Assembly (NCBI RefSeq): GCF_022879575.1
Contig: NZ_CP084260.1
Coordinates: 2,170,001 to 2,234,000 of the forward strand
Origin: Caballeronia sp. SL2Y3
Lineage (GTDB): Bacteria > Pseudomonadota > Gammaproteobacteria > Burkholderiales > Burkholderiaceae
DNA: 64,000 bases
Reading direction: 5' to 3'
Position 1 is the stretch's first letter, and the number at the start of each line of letters is the position of its first letter. The notes beneath the pieces were generated by a model that did not search any database, was not told the origin of the DNA, and worked only from the letters and a program-made list of their open reading frames with translations. Shown one piece after another: positions 9,412 to 19,348 of the stretch. A program made the translations under genes and the position numbers.

Positions 9412-10725
9412 ATGCTGATTTCACGGGCTGCCACGGGCAAGTCCGCGCCGAGTCTCGGCGCGATTTCGACGGCGCTGATCGTCGTTGCACTGGCGATGAT
9501 CGCGGCGCGCGTGCCGCACGTCTACGCGCAGTTCCGCGCCGATCCCGCGAATGCGTTCAGCGACTTCAACTACTACCTGTACGCGTTCACGACCGTGCTG
9601 CGCCATCCTGCCGATGCGACGGTGCTCTACGATCACGCGAGCCTCGTCGCATTCATGCGATCCATCGGGGCCCGCGATACCGGCATGGACGTGTTCTATG
9701 CGTATCCGCCGCAATTCGCGTGGCTGTTCTCGCCGCTCGGCGCGCTCTCGTCGCTCGCGGCGAAGGGCGTGTGGGTCGGCGGATCGCTGGTGCTATTCGC
9801 GCTGGGCGTCGCGATGATCGCGAAGCTCGCGTATCGGGGCGCGGATCGCGGCGTCGTGCTGCTGATCGTCGCGCTCGCGCTGTTGAGCCGCCCGTTCTTC
9901 GACGATGTGTACTGGGGCCAGTCGAACGAGTTGCTGTTCTTCCTGCTCGCAGCGACGTTCTTCTTCATGGATCGCGGTAATCGCGGGCTCGCGGGCGTGT
10001 TCCTCGGCGCGGCGATCTCGCTGAAGGTGACGCCCGTCGCGATTGCGGGTCTTCTGCTCTTGCGACGCGAATGGCGCACTGCCCTCTTCACGTTCATCAC
10101 GTTAGTCGTGCTGACGGCGATTACGGCGTGGATGCTCGGCTTTTATGCGATCTGGCATTACATCGTGTCCGACATGCCGCGCCTCAATGCGCAGAACCTG
10201 ATGCTCGGCGGCGCGCCGATCAACGTTGCGCTGCGCGGCGGCCTGCAAACGGTGATTGAGATCGTGGGCATGAGCGCGTCGCAGACGCTGCTCGGCGCGG
10301 TATGGATCGCCACCGCCTCGGTTGTCTGCACGCTGGCCGTGGTGCTGGTGGTGCGGCGCCACGCGGATCGCCGCATCGACTTCGCGCTCGCCACGATGAC
10401 GATGCTCGTCGCATCCCCGATGCTGGAGCCGGTGCATCTGGTCGTTGCGCTGATCCCGGTGTGCATTCTGTTCGGCACGGCGTTCGAGCGGCCCGGCGCG
10501 CGGCTCTCGCTCGTCGCACCGCGCGTCGAACTGATGCTCGCGAGCTTCGCGATTGCGGTAATGGCGTTCGCGTCGCGCGGCGCGAGCTACACGGTCGCGG
10601 TCTGGCTGCTGTACGCGCTGCTCGTCGCGCGATATTTCGCGACCGGCGGCGTCACGCGGTTTCGTTCGATTCCGGGCGCAGAAGATCGAACGCCGCCAGC
10701 GCGAGCACACCCGACAGCACGATGA
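9412..10725 (+). CDS. GT87-family (DUF2029) integral membrane glycosyltransferase-like protein
   Basis: Polytopic protein of 437 residues with about ten membrane segments. An acidic periplasmic loop follows TM1 (ADPANAFSDFNYYLYAF), then comes FYAYPPQFAWLFSPLGALS, resembling the YPPxxxxLFxPL signature of GT87/DUF2029 enzymes such as mannosyltransferase PimE, and VYWGQSNELLFFLLA (the GQxN motif). These enzymes take sugars from polyprenyl phosphate donors on the periplasmic side. Downstream of a DPPR-synthase-like gene it is a candidate pentosyltransferase, which is inference. The last ~30 residues are hydrophilic, proline-rich and overlap a small gene on the other strand, so the real conserved protein probably ends earlier. 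Confidence 0.8.
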   Translation: MLISRAATGKSAPSLGAISTALIVVALAMIAARVPHVYAQFRADPANAFSDFNYYLYAFTTVLRHPADATVLYDHASLVAFMRSIGARDTGMDVFYAYPPQFAWLFSPLGALSSLAAKGVWVGGSLVLFALGVAMIAKLAYRGADRGVVLLIVALALLSRPFFDDVYWGQSNELLFFLLAATFFFMDRGNRGLAGVFLGAAISLKVTPVAIAGLLLLRREWRTALFTFITLVVLTAITAWMLGFYAIWHYIVSDMPRLNAQNLMLGGAPINVALRGGLQTVIEIVGMSASQTLLGAVWIATASVVCTLAVVLVVRRHADRRIDFALATMTMLVASPMLEPVHLVVALIPVCILFGTAFERPGARLSLVAPRVELMLASFAIAVMAFASRGASYTVAVWLLYALLVARYFATGGVTRFRSIPGAEDRTPPARAHPTAR

Positions 10726-10804
10726 GCGCGGCGGAGTGTCGTCCGTAGTAAAGCAGCGCGGCGGAAGTCCACGCCGCGAGGCAGAGGGCAGCGAAGCGTT
10801 TCAT
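10652..10804 (-). CDS. Small hydrophobic protein, 50 aa, overlapping the GT87 3' end
   Basis: Short frame on the minus strand beginning MKRFAALCLAAWTSAALLYY and ending FDLLRPESNETA. It is predicted to have two short membrane helices (residues 4-20 and about 24-42) with a C-terminal hydrophilic tail. Codon choice looks coding, unlike the antisense shadows nearby. It runs convergently with the GT87 gene and overlaps its last 74 nt, where the GT87 product loses membrane character. No family is recognised. If real it is probably an inner-membrane accessory protein. Support is composition only. Confidence 0.45.
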   Translation of the reverse strand: MKRFAALCLAAWTSAALLYYGRHSAALIVLSGVLALAAFDLLRPESNETA

Positions 10805-10964
10805 GATGAAGCGGTGGTGCAGAAAAAGACCGCTATTTTATCGAGCGGGCGTGGATGAACGCATGAATGGCCGCTTGCGGCGTTGCTGATGGCATCAACT
10901 CGATTGCGTCAGCCGAGGCTTTGGTTTAGCGTGCACCGCCCCTCGGCCCGCAATGACACCACCC

Positions 10965-11215
10965 CTACTGCGCCGCCAGATAAAACGCCTGATCCCGCTG
11001 CGGCGTCACGCCGACCTCGGTCGGCAAGCCATTCACGACCGTCGCTTCGACGGGCATCGACACGTTGTTGAGACCGCACAACGCGCCGCTGAAATTCAGC
11101 GTTCCGTCGAGCAGATGCTTGCCGGTTGCGCGTGGCTTGAAGCTGCCCGTGAACGTGCAGGCGCTCTGCGTGCCGTTGGCCGTGCCGTCGGCGGCGGGCC
11201 TGGGAAACGCCCGGT
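10965..11215 (-). pseudogene. 3' remnant of an exported-protein-like gene, 5' end missing
   Basis: Reading on the minus strand, about 80 codons to a TAG at 10965-10967 translate as a convincing C-terminus: DGTANGTQSACTFTGSFKPR, then TGKHLLDGTLNFSGALCGLN and VTPQRDQAFYLAAQ. The two cysteines and beta-rich pattern suggest a periplasmic or lipoprotein domain. No start codon or signal sequence exists upstream; the frame reaches a TGA near 11.27 kb and the family-like sequence stops at about 11215-11225. The adjacent DNA, of different composition, holds the 583-aa gene. I interpret this as a gene truncated when that segment was inserted or rearranged. Confidence 0.6.
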
Positions 11216-11267
11216 ACAGCGGAGGCCACTGCCGCCTTTCACCTCCGATGCGACCGCCTGCCGTCGG

Positions 11268-13019
11268 TCATCGACTATTCCCGATTTGATTCGATGAAAA
11301 GACGCAGAGCTTGCCGGACCGGTAGACCGGAACATGACTGCCGGCGACGCCGCAATCATCCACCACCATGCCGATAGCGTGGCTTCGGGCGTAGGCCATG
11401 CGTTCGGCAAGGCTTGCGGCACGGATACTCCCCAGCATCCGCTCGTGCCAGATAGGGTAATAGCTCGGCTGCCATAGCGCCGCCGCGCCGTATTTGCCCA
11501 TGATCCATACCTGGCGATGCGACATCGTGGGAAATACCTCGCTGCCGACCAGCAGATCCGTCATGCGCGATGGCGCCGCCGGGAGAGGGCTGCGATCGTG
11601 GAGCCGCATCACCGGCAAGAGGAAAACCGTATCGGGCGGTGTATGGGCTTTCGCCCAGCCAGCGACGGCGAGCCAGTGTGAGCGTTCTGCGGCGGCGTAT
11701 GAAACGCGGCGATATTGCTTGACGATGAGGGCGACGGTTCCCGCAGCAGTCACGGTCAACAGCAAAGCCGCCACGATCGGGCTCGCGAGACGCGCACCGG
11801 GGTTCCAGAATTTGCGCCCCACGAGCACCGGAAACAGCATCGTGGCGCCGAAGGGGCTGGCAACCGCCGAACACGTCAGGACAGGCGCCCATAAAAAGCG
11901 ATCCGCCTGCCTCGGTGACGTCATCCATCGCGTGATGAGGGCTGCGAGCGCGAGTCCGGCCAGTATCTGCAGATACGTCGTCGAGCGCAGCAGGTGAAGG
12001 TTGAACAGCGTGGGCGAGGATGTGATCAGCGGCAGCGCCGCGCCGACCGCCCAGATCGCCAGCAATACACCCGTCAGCGCGTAGATGAGCCGCGCCTGAT
12101 CTCGCGGCAACTGCGATGCCGACACCAAGGCCGTCGCAATAACGACCGCAAAGCCTGCGTACTCCCTGACTGCCAAGTGCATCGCCAGAAAATGATCGGG
12201 CCAATGCTCGAGCAGAAAGACTCGGAAATCGTAATCGGGTCGTCTTCCCAATTCCGGATTGTGCGCGAGGTTGGCCAACACCGGGAGGGCCAGCACGACA
12301 CACGCTAGCAAGCCGGGCCAACTGCTGCGCGCGAGGCGGCCGATGGAGAGTCCTTGTTCGCGCCATTGCAGCCAGACCATCGTCGCGATGAGCGGCGCAA
12401 GCCAGACGGCCATGAAGATGTTGAGCGCGAATACCAGCCCCGCAAAGGTCAGCGCCCAGCCATAACGTTGGCGCCACACGAGCGACAGCGCAATCAGGCT
12501 CAAGCCATTGCCGAGTTCGGAGTGGGTGAAAGAACTAATGACGATTCCGCCCTCTCCGGCGAAAGATACCCCGCGCAGCAAGCCGATGACCGCGCTCAGC
12601 AGCATGAAAATCAGCGTCTGAGTTCGCCCTTTGAGACCCAGAACATCGATCCATGAGCCGATGCCTGCAAAGAAAACCAGTCGAGAAACGAACAGCCACG
12701 GCAGGAAAAACTTCAGCACATTGCTGTCGTCGGCGATGCCCGCTTGCAGGAGCCAGAATTCGGAGGCGAAATAACGTAGAGACTGAATGAAGGCATCGTG
12801 TGCGAACTGCGGTTCGCGCCACAGGCCCTCGAGGATCGGCAAGTGGAAGATATTGTTATTGTCGATCGTAAAACCGGTAATCGCTATGGACAGCAGACTA
12901 AGCCCAGTCACCAAGGCCGCCCAGCCGCGCCAACCGAGCCCTTGTTGCGTGGTTGGAGGCTTAGTACTGCTGAGCCTCTGGGCTGTCTCGACCGATCCGA
13001 CCGGCACCGTTTTGCTCAT
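11268..13019 (-). CDS. Large polytopic membrane protein of unknown function
   Basis: Protein of 583 residues with about 12-13 predicted transmembrane helices and a soluble C-terminal domain of about 130 residues (HWLAVAGWAKAHTPPDTVFL, then GSEVFPTMSHRQVWIMGKYG). The topology resembles the GT-C glycosyltransferase / DUF6798-like membrane proteins of surface polysaccharide loci: an early exposed segment (REPQFAHDAFIQSLRYFAS) and a periplasmic C-terminal domain with a WAKAHTPPDTVFL-type motif found in several of these. I cannot assign substrate or reaction. It is monocistronic. Codon use and base composition are visibly more AT-rich than in the neighbours, and it abuts a truncated gene, suggesting horizontal acquisition. 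Confidence 0.7.
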   Translation of the reverse strand: MSKTVPVGSVETAQRLSSTKPPTTQQGLGWRGWAALVTGLSLLSIAITGFTIDNNNIFHLPILEGLWREPQFAHDAFIQSLRYFASEFWLLQAGIADDSNVLKFFLPWLFVSRLVFFAGIGSWIDVLGLKGRTQTLIFMLLSAVIGLLRGVSFAGEGGIVISSFTHSELGNGLSLIALSLVWRQRYGWALTFAGLVFALNIFMAVWLAPLIATMVWLQWREQGLSIGRLARSSWPGLLACVVLALPVLANLAHNPELGRRPDYDFRVFLLEHWPDHFLAMHLAVREYAGFAVVIATALVSASQLPRDQARLIYALTGVLLAIWAVGAALPLITSSPTLFNLHLLRSTTYLQILAGLALAALITRWMTSPRQADRFLWAPVLTCSAVASPFGATMLFPVLVGRKFWNPGARLASPIVAALLLTVTAAGTVALIVKQYRRVSYAAAERSHWLAVAGWAKAHTPPDTVFLLPVMRLHDRSPLPAAPSRMTDLLVGSEVFPTMSHRQVWIMGKYGAAALWQPSYYPIWHERMLGSIRAASLAERMAYARSHAIGMVVDDCGVAGSHVPVYRSGKLCVFSSNQIGNSR

Positions 13020-13535
13020 TGCAGAAAACGGCCGTCCTTACGGACGTCGCGCAATTGCGACAGCTTGTCGACATCAGTCTTCCTCGTCGAACGGGAGTTC
13101 GGAATCGTTTCCTGACTGTCGAATGGGATCGTCATGGCTTGCGCGAGGTTGAACTTCTGGTGACGGAAGCTATCGCCTGGGGCAACAGGAAACCACGAGA
13201 GTCGTATCGAACAACTTCTGCACTTCACTGTATAGAGGAAGCGAGGCGACCCAATCGGACACACTGACTCACTCATCTGCCACGGTATGGGTCGGCGATT
13301 ATTCAGACAGCCATCGGGGAGCGAGCGCGCCGCGCGATTTCGCGGCATTGTCATAACCGGCTCTCGTCGCAATCGATTCGCGTCGGCCGGCATGTCGTCA
13401 CTGCAATTTGTCGTTATAGACGCAATCCGGCGGCGAAGCCAGTTGGATTGCGGGACCTATCGTGGCGCCGTCGCAGAGTTCAGCACAGCGAATGAGATCA
13501 TGCGCGCCTTGTCCTGCGCCGACCCCGGAAAACAA
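13020..13535. other. Intergenic region upstream of the 583-aa gene, no recognised gene
   Basis: More than 500 bases with lower GC than the surroundings. It must hold the promoter of the minus-strand membrane-protein gene. A short inverted repeat (CGTCC/GGACG, about 13032-13046) lies just upstream of that start. Frames on both strands give no recognisable protein. It appears to belong to the same acquired segment. Confidence 0.4.
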
Positions 13536-13560
13536 GAAAGCCCTCGCACGGAGGGCTTTC
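13536..13560 (-). terminator. Intrinsic terminator of sodB
   Basis: GAAAGCCCTC and GAGGGCTTTC form a 10-bp stem with a short GCACG-type loop, followed on the minus strand by TTGTTTT. It lies about 65 nt after the sodB stop codon. Confidence 0.85.
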
Positions 13561-13623
13561 AAATACTTAACATCCAACGAACTTTGCGGCACTTACCAGC
13601 GCTATCTGGTCAGCGCCACTGAC

Positions 13624-14205
13624 TTACGCGCCGAAATTCTTCGAAGCGAAGTCCCAGTTCGCGATGTTCCAGAATGCCTCGATGAACTTCGGACGCGCAT
13701 TGCGATAGTCGATGTAGTACGCGTGCTCCCACACGTCCAGCGTGACGAGCGGCTTGCTGTCGGTGGTCAGCGGCGTCGCGGCGTTGCTGGTCGAGACGAT
13801 ATCGAGCGAGCCGTCCGTTTTCTTCACGAGCCACGTCCAGCCCGAGCCGAATGTGCCCACGGCGACCTTCGCGAACTCTTCCTTGAACTTGTCGAACGAG
13901 CCGTATTTCGCGTTGATCGCGTCGGCCAGCGCGCCGGTCGGAGCGCCGCCGCCGTTCGGCGACAGGCTGTTCCAGAAAAACGTGTGATTCCACGTCTGAG
14001 CTGCGTTGTTGAACACGCCGCCCGACGACTTCTTCACGATCTCTTCGAGCTGCATGTTCTCGAATTCAGTGCCCTTGATCAGCTCGTTGAGCTTGGTCAC
14101 ATAGGTCTGGTGGTGCTTGCCATAGTGAAACTCGAGCGTTTCTTCCGACATGTGCGGAGCAAGCGCGTTCTTGTCGAACGGCAGCGGCGGGAGCGTATGT
14201 TCCAT
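13624..14205 (-). CDS. sodB: Iron superoxide dismutase
   Basis: Cytoplasmic superoxide dismutase converting superoxide to hydrogen peroxide and oxygen; 193 residues, the length of E. coli SodB. All four metal ligands are in place: H27, H74 (TWNHTFFW), D157 and H161 (DVWEHAYY). Q70 in the AAQTWNH context is the outer-sphere glutamine typical of the iron form. The start at 14205 ([15 protein letters not shown]) has GGAAG upstream. A promoter candidate and an intrinsic terminator flank it, so it appears monocistronic between xseA and the accessory patch. Confidence 0.98.
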   Translation of the reverse strand: MEHTLPPLPFDKNALAPHMSEETLEFHYGKHHQTYVTKLNELIKGTEFENMQLEEIVKKSSGGVFNNAAQTWNHTFFWNSLSPNGGGAPTGALADAINAKYGSFDKFKEEFAKVAVGTFGSGWTWLVKKTDGSLDIVSTSNAATPLTTDSKPLVTLDVWEHAYYIDYRNARPKFIEAFWNIANWDFASKNFGA

Positions 14206-14268
14206 GATTGCGAGCTTCCTTTCTATGTGGATTGTGGGACTTTGAGGAGTGAAGCAGTGGAGCAATGG

Positions 14269-14297
14269 ATTGTAGGCGAGTTGGGATAACCCCGCAA
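14269..14297 (-). promoter_or_regulatory. Putative sodB promoter
   Basis: On the minus strand TTGCGG (14297-14292) and TACAAT (14274-14269) are separated by 17 nt, about 64 nt before the sodB ATG. The -10 matches the consensus at five of six positions, the -35 less well. Confidence 0.5.
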
Positions 14298-14413
14298 ACC
14301 GCCCGCCTTTATGAGGAAGATCGCATTCATACCGCCAGAAGCGGCGTAAAAAGTGCTCGCGGCCGCGCCTCGCGCCACGTCGAAATTACGCCGTGGAGCG
14401 AGCGCAAAGCGCG

Positions 14414-15781
14414 TCAGAATTCGTCGGACAGGCGCGGCTGAACGTCGGCGAGAACGACATCCGCCGAGCCTTGCGCAAGGTGGACCGTGAGCGCGCGTTT
14501 GGGCTTCAGCGCGTTCGGCGCGCGCAGCGCGCGGCCCGTCTGCGTGTCGATGAGCGCGGCATAACCGCGTTCCAGCGTGCGCTGCGGACTGAGCACCTGC
14601 AAGCGCGCCGCGAGTTCCGACACGCACGCCTTCTCACGCTCGCGACGACGCTCGTTCGCGCTTTTCAGGCGCTGCGCGAGCCGCAGCACGTGCTCGGTCT
14701 GCGCGGCGACATCCGGCCGCCTGCGCTCGAAGCGATACCGCACGAGCGCGAAGTGCGCGCGGGCATCGCGCACGGGCCGCGCGCCTGCTGTTGCGAGACG
14801 GCTTGCCAGTTGGCGCAGATGCACACGCTGCCGCGCGAGCCGCTCGGCGGGACTCACGAGCCTGCGCGCGAGCCAGTCGAGTTGCTGCGCGCGACGCTCC
14901 ATCGTGCGGCCGAAGGCGCGCGCGAGCGCCGCGTGGCGATGATCGAGCTCTCGCAGCAACAGCACGCGCTGCGGACTCACGAGTTCGGCCGCGCCGGTCG
15001 GCGTGGGCGCGCGGACATCGGCGGCGAAATCGGCAATCGTGAAGTCCGTCTCGTGACCGACGCCGCTCACCACGGGCAGGTCGCTCGCCGCGATCGCTCG
15101 CGCGAGCACTTCCTCGTTGAACGCCCACAAATCTTCGATGGACCCGCCGCCGCGGCACACGATCAGCACATCGACTTCGCGCCGTGCGTTGGCTGCTTCG
15201 ACCATCGCCGCGAGTTTCGCGCCCGCGCCCGTGCCCTGCACCGGCCCCGGATACACGATCACCGGCACGTGGGGCGCGCGGCGCGCGAGCGTCGTCAGCA
15301 CGTCGCGCAACGCGGCGGCCTGCAAAGACGTGACGATGCCGATGCCGCGCGGATGCGTCGGCAGCGGTCGCTTGCGCTCGGCGGCGAAGAGACCTTCGCT
15401 CTCCAGTTGCGCCTTGAGCCGCAGAAAGGCTTCGTACAGGCGCCCCTGCCCCGTGCGCCGCACCGCTTCGACGCTCAGTTGCAATTCGCCACGCGGCTCG
15501 TACATGGTGACGAGCGCGCGCACTTCGATCTTGTCGCCTTCGCGCGGCACGAACTCGGCGTACTGCGCGCGGCTTCGGAACATCACGCAGCGCATCTGCG
15601 CGTTGGCGTCCTTGATCGAAAAGTACCAGTGGCCGCTCGCGGCGCGCGTGAAGTTCGAGACTTCGCCCGATACCCAGACGAGCGGAAACGACCGCTCCAG
15701 CATCGTGCCGATCGCACGGTTGAGCACGGAAACGGGGATAACGGCGTCGCCGCCTGGCGTCGGCAAGGAATCGGGAGTCAT
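14414..15781 (-). CDS. xseA: Exodeoxyribonuclease VII large subunit
   Basis: Catalytic subunit of exonuclease VII, which degrades single-stranded DNA from both ends together with XseB. The product has 455 residues, normal for XseA. The N-terminal OB-fold is clear ([52 protein letters not shown]). The nuclease core includes [40 protein letters not shown] and [20 protein letters not shown] long coiled coil (about 280-390) ends in [13 protein letters not shown]. The start at 15781 is chosen because the upstream extension in the same frame is not XseA-like. xseB is not adjacent in this window. Confidence 0.97.
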   Translation of the reverse strand: MTPDSLPTPGGDAVIPVSVLNRAIGTMLERSFPLVWVSGEVSNFTRAASGHWYFSIKDANAQMRCVMFRSRAQYAEFVPREGDKIEVRALVTMYEPRGELQLSVEAVRRTGQGRLYEAFLRLKAQLESEGLFAAERKRPLPTHPRGIGIVTSLQAAALRDVLTTLARRAPHVPVIVYPGPVQGTGAGAKLAAMVEAANARREVDVLIVCRGGGSIEDLWAFNEEVLARAIAASDLPVVSGVGHETDFTIADFAADVRAPTPTGAAELVSPQRVLLLRELDHRHAALARAFGRTMERRAQQLDWLARRLVSPAERLARQRVHLRQLASRLATAGARPVRDARAHFALVRYRFERRRPDVAAQTEHVLRLAQRLKSANERRREREKACVSELAARLQVLSPQRTLERGYAALIDTQTGRALRAPNALKPKRALTVHLAQGSADVVLADVQPRLSDEF

Positions 15782-16271
15782 GGTTCGGATCGGATGAGAG
15801 GCGCGTCGCCCGGCGCGGTCCGCCAGGCAAGGCCCCGCCAGTGTAGCAAGTGTCCACACAGAAGAACTTACCGACGCCGCCTTCAGGCGCCCGCCGGACG
15901 CCCATGAGTTCGTGGCAAGTCTATGATTCCACACGGTTTCTCAAAGCAACTCCGGCAAATTCCCGAAGCAACTGTTTCCTGAAGCCGATTTCGCCTTTTT
16001 GAACGCCAAGTTCTTCACAGAGTTATCCACAGTCTGAATCCACGCCGCGAACGGCCGCACCGACTGGCGAAGAGCGCGTTCGCGCGCTAGAGTGCCGGGT
16101 CGTGCACCGGCTCGCAAGGTTCCGAGGTCGTTCAGGACCTTTGAACGCGCACCGCCGGTCGAACCGTTCAACGCATACCGAAATCGAAGGAGTTGCCGTT
16201 GCGCGCCCTGCCGTACCCGACATCGTTCCCGCGTTTTTGCGCATTGGATGCCGTCCGCGCGAAGGCGGTCC
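15782..16271. other. Intergenic region between divergent xseA and lpxK; contains one DnaA-box match
   Basis: Almost 490 bases without a recognisable gene. In related genomes I would expect exbB/exbD-type genes before lpxK; no trace of them is seen here. TTATCCACA at 16023-16031 is a perfect single DnaA-box consensus, but isolated and without AT-rich repeats, so not evidence for an origin. Confidence 0.45.
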
Positions 16272-17288
16272 ATGTCTGATTTCAAGCCGCCGATCGAAAA
16301 CTTCCTCGCCCGCGAATGGCGCCGGCGCGGCGGCGTCGCGTGGGCGCTGACGCCCTTTGCGTGCGTATTCGGCGCGATCGCCGCGACGCGCCGCGCGCTC
16401 TTCGACCTGGGCTGGATGAAGCGCGTCGATGTCGGCGTGCCGGTGGTCGTCGTCGGCAACGTGACCGTCGGCGGCACGGGCAAGACGCCCACCGTCATCG
16501 CGCTCGTCGAGGCGCTGCGGGCCGCAGGCTTCCAGCCGGGCGTAGTCTCCCGCGGATACGGCGCGAAGGTCGCCGAGCCGACGAGCGTGACGCCCGCGAG
16601 CATCGCCGCACAGGTCGGCGACGAGCCGCTTCTGATCGCGCGCCGCACGCACGCGCCGGTGTTCGTCTGCCCGGACCGCGTCGCCGCCGCGCGCGCCTTG
16701 CTGAACGCGCATGCGAATGTGGACGTGATCGTGAGCGACGACGGCCTGCAGCACTATCGCCTCGCGCGCGTGTTCGAGCTCGTCGTGTTCGACGACCGGC
16801 TGGGCGGCAACGGCTTCCTGCTGCCCGCAGGTCCCTTGCGCGAGCCGATGTCGCGTCATCGCGATGCCACGCTCATCAACAGTCCCTACGACCGCACGCT
16901 GCCGCCGTGGCCGAACACGTTCGCGCTCGACCTCGAACCCGGCGACGCGTGGCTGCTCGACGATCCGTCGGTGCGCCGTCCGCTCGCGCAGTTCGCCGGC
17001 GAGAAAGTGGTCGCGGCGGCCGGCATCGGCTCGCCGGAGCGTTTTTTCGCGACGCTGCGCGCGGCGGGCATCGCGCCGACGACGCGCGCCTTCCCCGATC
17101 ACTACGCGTACCGCGAGAATCCGTTCGCCTCGGTCGAAGCGGACGCGATCCTGATCACGGAAAAGGATGCAGTAAAATTCGGGGCCTGGCGCGACGCGCG
17201 CATCTGGGTCGTTCCCGTGCAAGCCGTGCTCAGCTCTCGCCTCATCGCTCTCGTTGTGGAGAAACTCCGTGGACGCACGTCTGCTTGA
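16272..17288 (+). CDS. lpxK: Tetraacyldisaccharide 4'-kinase
   Basis: Inner-membrane-associated kinase that phosphorylates the 4' position of the lipid A disaccharide precursor, the sixth step of the Raetz pathway. It has 338 residues. The Walker A loop GGTGKT is at 67-72 ([15 protein letters not shown]), preceded by an N-terminal hydrophobic anchor ([20 protein letters not shown]). Typical LpxK motifs follow: [34 protein letters not shown], and [19 protein letters not shown] near the C-terminus. The start at 16272 has GAAGG nearby. The 3' end overlaps the following trm112-like gene by 20 nt, suggesting coupling in an lpxK-trm112-kdsB operon. Confidence 0.97.
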   Translation: MSDFKPPIENFLAREWRRRGGVAWALTPFACVFGAIAATRRALFDLGWMKRVDVGVPVVVVGNVTVGGTGKTPTVIALVEALRAAGFQPGVVSRGYGAKVAEPTSVTPASIAAQVGDEPLLIARRTHAPVFVCPDRVAAARALLNAHANVDVIVSDDGLQHYRLARVFELVVFDDRLGGNGFLLPAGPLREPMSRHRDATLINSPYDRTLPPWPNTFALDLEPGDAWLLDDPSVRRPLAQFAGEKVVAAAGIGSPERFFATLRAAGIAPTTRAFPDHYAYRENPFASVEADAILITEKDAVKFGAWRDARIWVVPVQAVLSSRLIALVVEKLRGRTSA

Positions 17289-17475
17289 AATCCTCGTCTG
17301 CCCGATCTGCAAGGGCCCGCTCAACTACGACCGCGCGGCACAGGAGCTCGTCTGCAACGCGGACAAACTCGCGTACCCCATTCGCGACGGCATTCCGGTG
17401 ATGCTCGTGGACGAAGCGCGCCAGACGGTCGAAGGCACGCCCGTCACGCCGCTGAAGCCGGTCGGCGACCTCTGA
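17269..17475 (+). CDS. Trm112-family (YcaR-like) small protein
   Basis: Small protein of 68 residues in the Trm112/UPF0434 family. The family start [18 protein letters not shown] is followed by the internal motif [20 protein letters not shown]. Only the first CxxC pair and one later Cys are present, as is common in bacterial members. In eukaryotes and archaea Trm112 activates methyltransferases; the bacterial role is unclear. The GTG at 17269 is preferred over the TTG at 17254 because GGAG lies 7 nt upstream of it (17258-17261) and the family sequence starts there. It overlaps lpxK and is 10 nt from kdsB, a conserved arrangement. Confidence 0.93.
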   Translation: MDARLLEILVCPICKGPLNYDRAAQELVCNADKLAYPIRDGIPVMLVDEARQTVEGTPVTPLKPVGDL

Positions 17476-17485
17476 AGTCATCATC

Positions 17486-18277
17486 ATGTCCGTGCCGTTC
17501 ATCGCCGTCATTCCCGCGCGTCTCGCGTCCACGCGGCTGCCGAACAAGCCGCTCGCCGATCTCGGCGGCAAGCCGATGGTCGTGCGCGTCGCCGAGCGGG
17601 CGCGCGAGTCGGGCGCGAGTCACGTGCTCGTCGCGACGGACTCGCATCTCGTCGTCGAAGCGGCGCGCGATCACGGCATCGAAGTGATGCTCACGCGCAG
17701 CGATCATCCGACCGGCACCGACCGTCTCGCCGAAGTCGCCATGCGCCTGAACTGGAGCGACGAAACCATCGTCGTGAACGTGCAGGGCGACGAACCGCTG
17801 ATCGACCCGCAACTCGTGCGCAATGTCGCCGCGCATCTCGCGGCGCACGGCGAATGCGCAATCGCCACGGCCGCGCATCCCATTCACGATCCCGCCGACG
17901 TCTTCAATCCGAACGTGGTGAAGGTCGCGCTGGATGCGAAAAGCGTCGCGCTCTACTTCTCCCGCGCGCCGATTCCGTGGTCGCGCGATGCATGGCAGCC
18001 GCACTGGCCCGACGTCGCCGCGCTGTGTGCGCTGCCCGCCGTGCCGGACAACGTGCTGCGGCATATCGGCCTCTACGCCTATCGCGCGAAGTTTCTGCGC
18101 GCCTTTCCGGCGCTCGCTCAAGCGCCCATCGAAGCGGCCGAAGCCCTCGAACAATTGCGCGCGCTGTGGCACGGCGAGCGCATCGCGGTGCTTGTCACGC
18201 AAGACGCGCCGCCGCCCGGCGTCGATACGCCCGCGGATCTCGCGCGCGTGCAGGCGCTGTTTCCACGCGCGAACTGA
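17486..18277 (+). CDS. kdsB: 3-deoxy-manno-octulosonate cytidylyltransferase
   Basis: CMP-KDO synthetase: activates KDO with CTP for lipopolysaccharide inner core synthesis in the cytoplasm. It has 263 residues. The nucleotidyltransferase signature [20 protein letters not shown] is at residues 5-24. Other KdsB motifs are [29 protein letters not shown], and YSRAPIPW-like ([14 protein letters not shown]), followed by [15 protein letters not shown]. It is the third gene of the lpxK-trm112-kdsB unit; adk follows after about 280 nt with its own 5' region. Confidence 0.98.
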   Translation: MSVPFIAVIPARLASTRLPNKPLADLGGKPMVVRVAERARESGASHVLVATDSHLVVEAARDHGIEVMLTRSDHPTGTDRLAEVAMRLNWSDETIVVNVQGDEPLIDPQLVRNVAAHLAAHGECAIATAAHPIHDPADVFNPNVVKVALDAKSVALYFSRAPIPWSRDAWQPHWPDVAALCALPAVPDNVLRHIGLYAYRAKFLRAFPALAQAPIEAAEALEQLRALWHGERIAVLVTQDAPPPGVDTPADLARVQALFPRAN

Positions 18278-18309
18278 ACGCATCGCGCAACCGGTGTATA
18301 CCCCGCCAA

Positions 18310-18328
18310 ACGCCCGCACGACGGGCGT
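18310..18328 (+). terminator. Possible terminator after kdsB
   Basis: ACGCCCG and CGGGCGT form a 7-bp stem with a 5-nt loop, 33 nt after the kdsB stop, followed by only a weak T-rich stretch (CTTAGCGGTTT). Confidence 0.4.
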
Positions 18329-18384
18329 CTTAGCGGTTTCCATAATCGCTATCACGGCCGCGATCGTAATGAGGCGTGGCATAA

Positions 18385-19227
<843 letters not shown>

Positions 19228-19246
19228 GGCAGCCGAGCATCCAAGA

Positions 19247-19275
19247 AACCCGCTCCGAACGAGCGGGTTTTTTTA
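19247..19275 (+). terminator. Intrinsic terminator of adk
   Basis: AACCCGCTC and GAGCGGGTT form a 9-bp stem with loop CGAAC, followed directly by a run of T, 20 nt after the adk stop codon. Confidence 0.93.
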
Positions 19276-19348
19276 TGCGCGCTCGCGGCAACGCGTTGGC
19301 TACAATCGACGCGTCGCCCGCGAGGGCCACACTACAAGGAGAAGACAC

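Noticed and set aside
13398..13592. 64-codon minus-strand frame
   Set aside because: Overlaps the sodB terminator hairpin, which dictates its sequence; no homology pattern.
16023..16031. Perfect DnaA box TTATCCACA
   Set aside because: Single site without neighbouring boxes, AT-rich unwinding region or dnaA/dnaN; not an origin.
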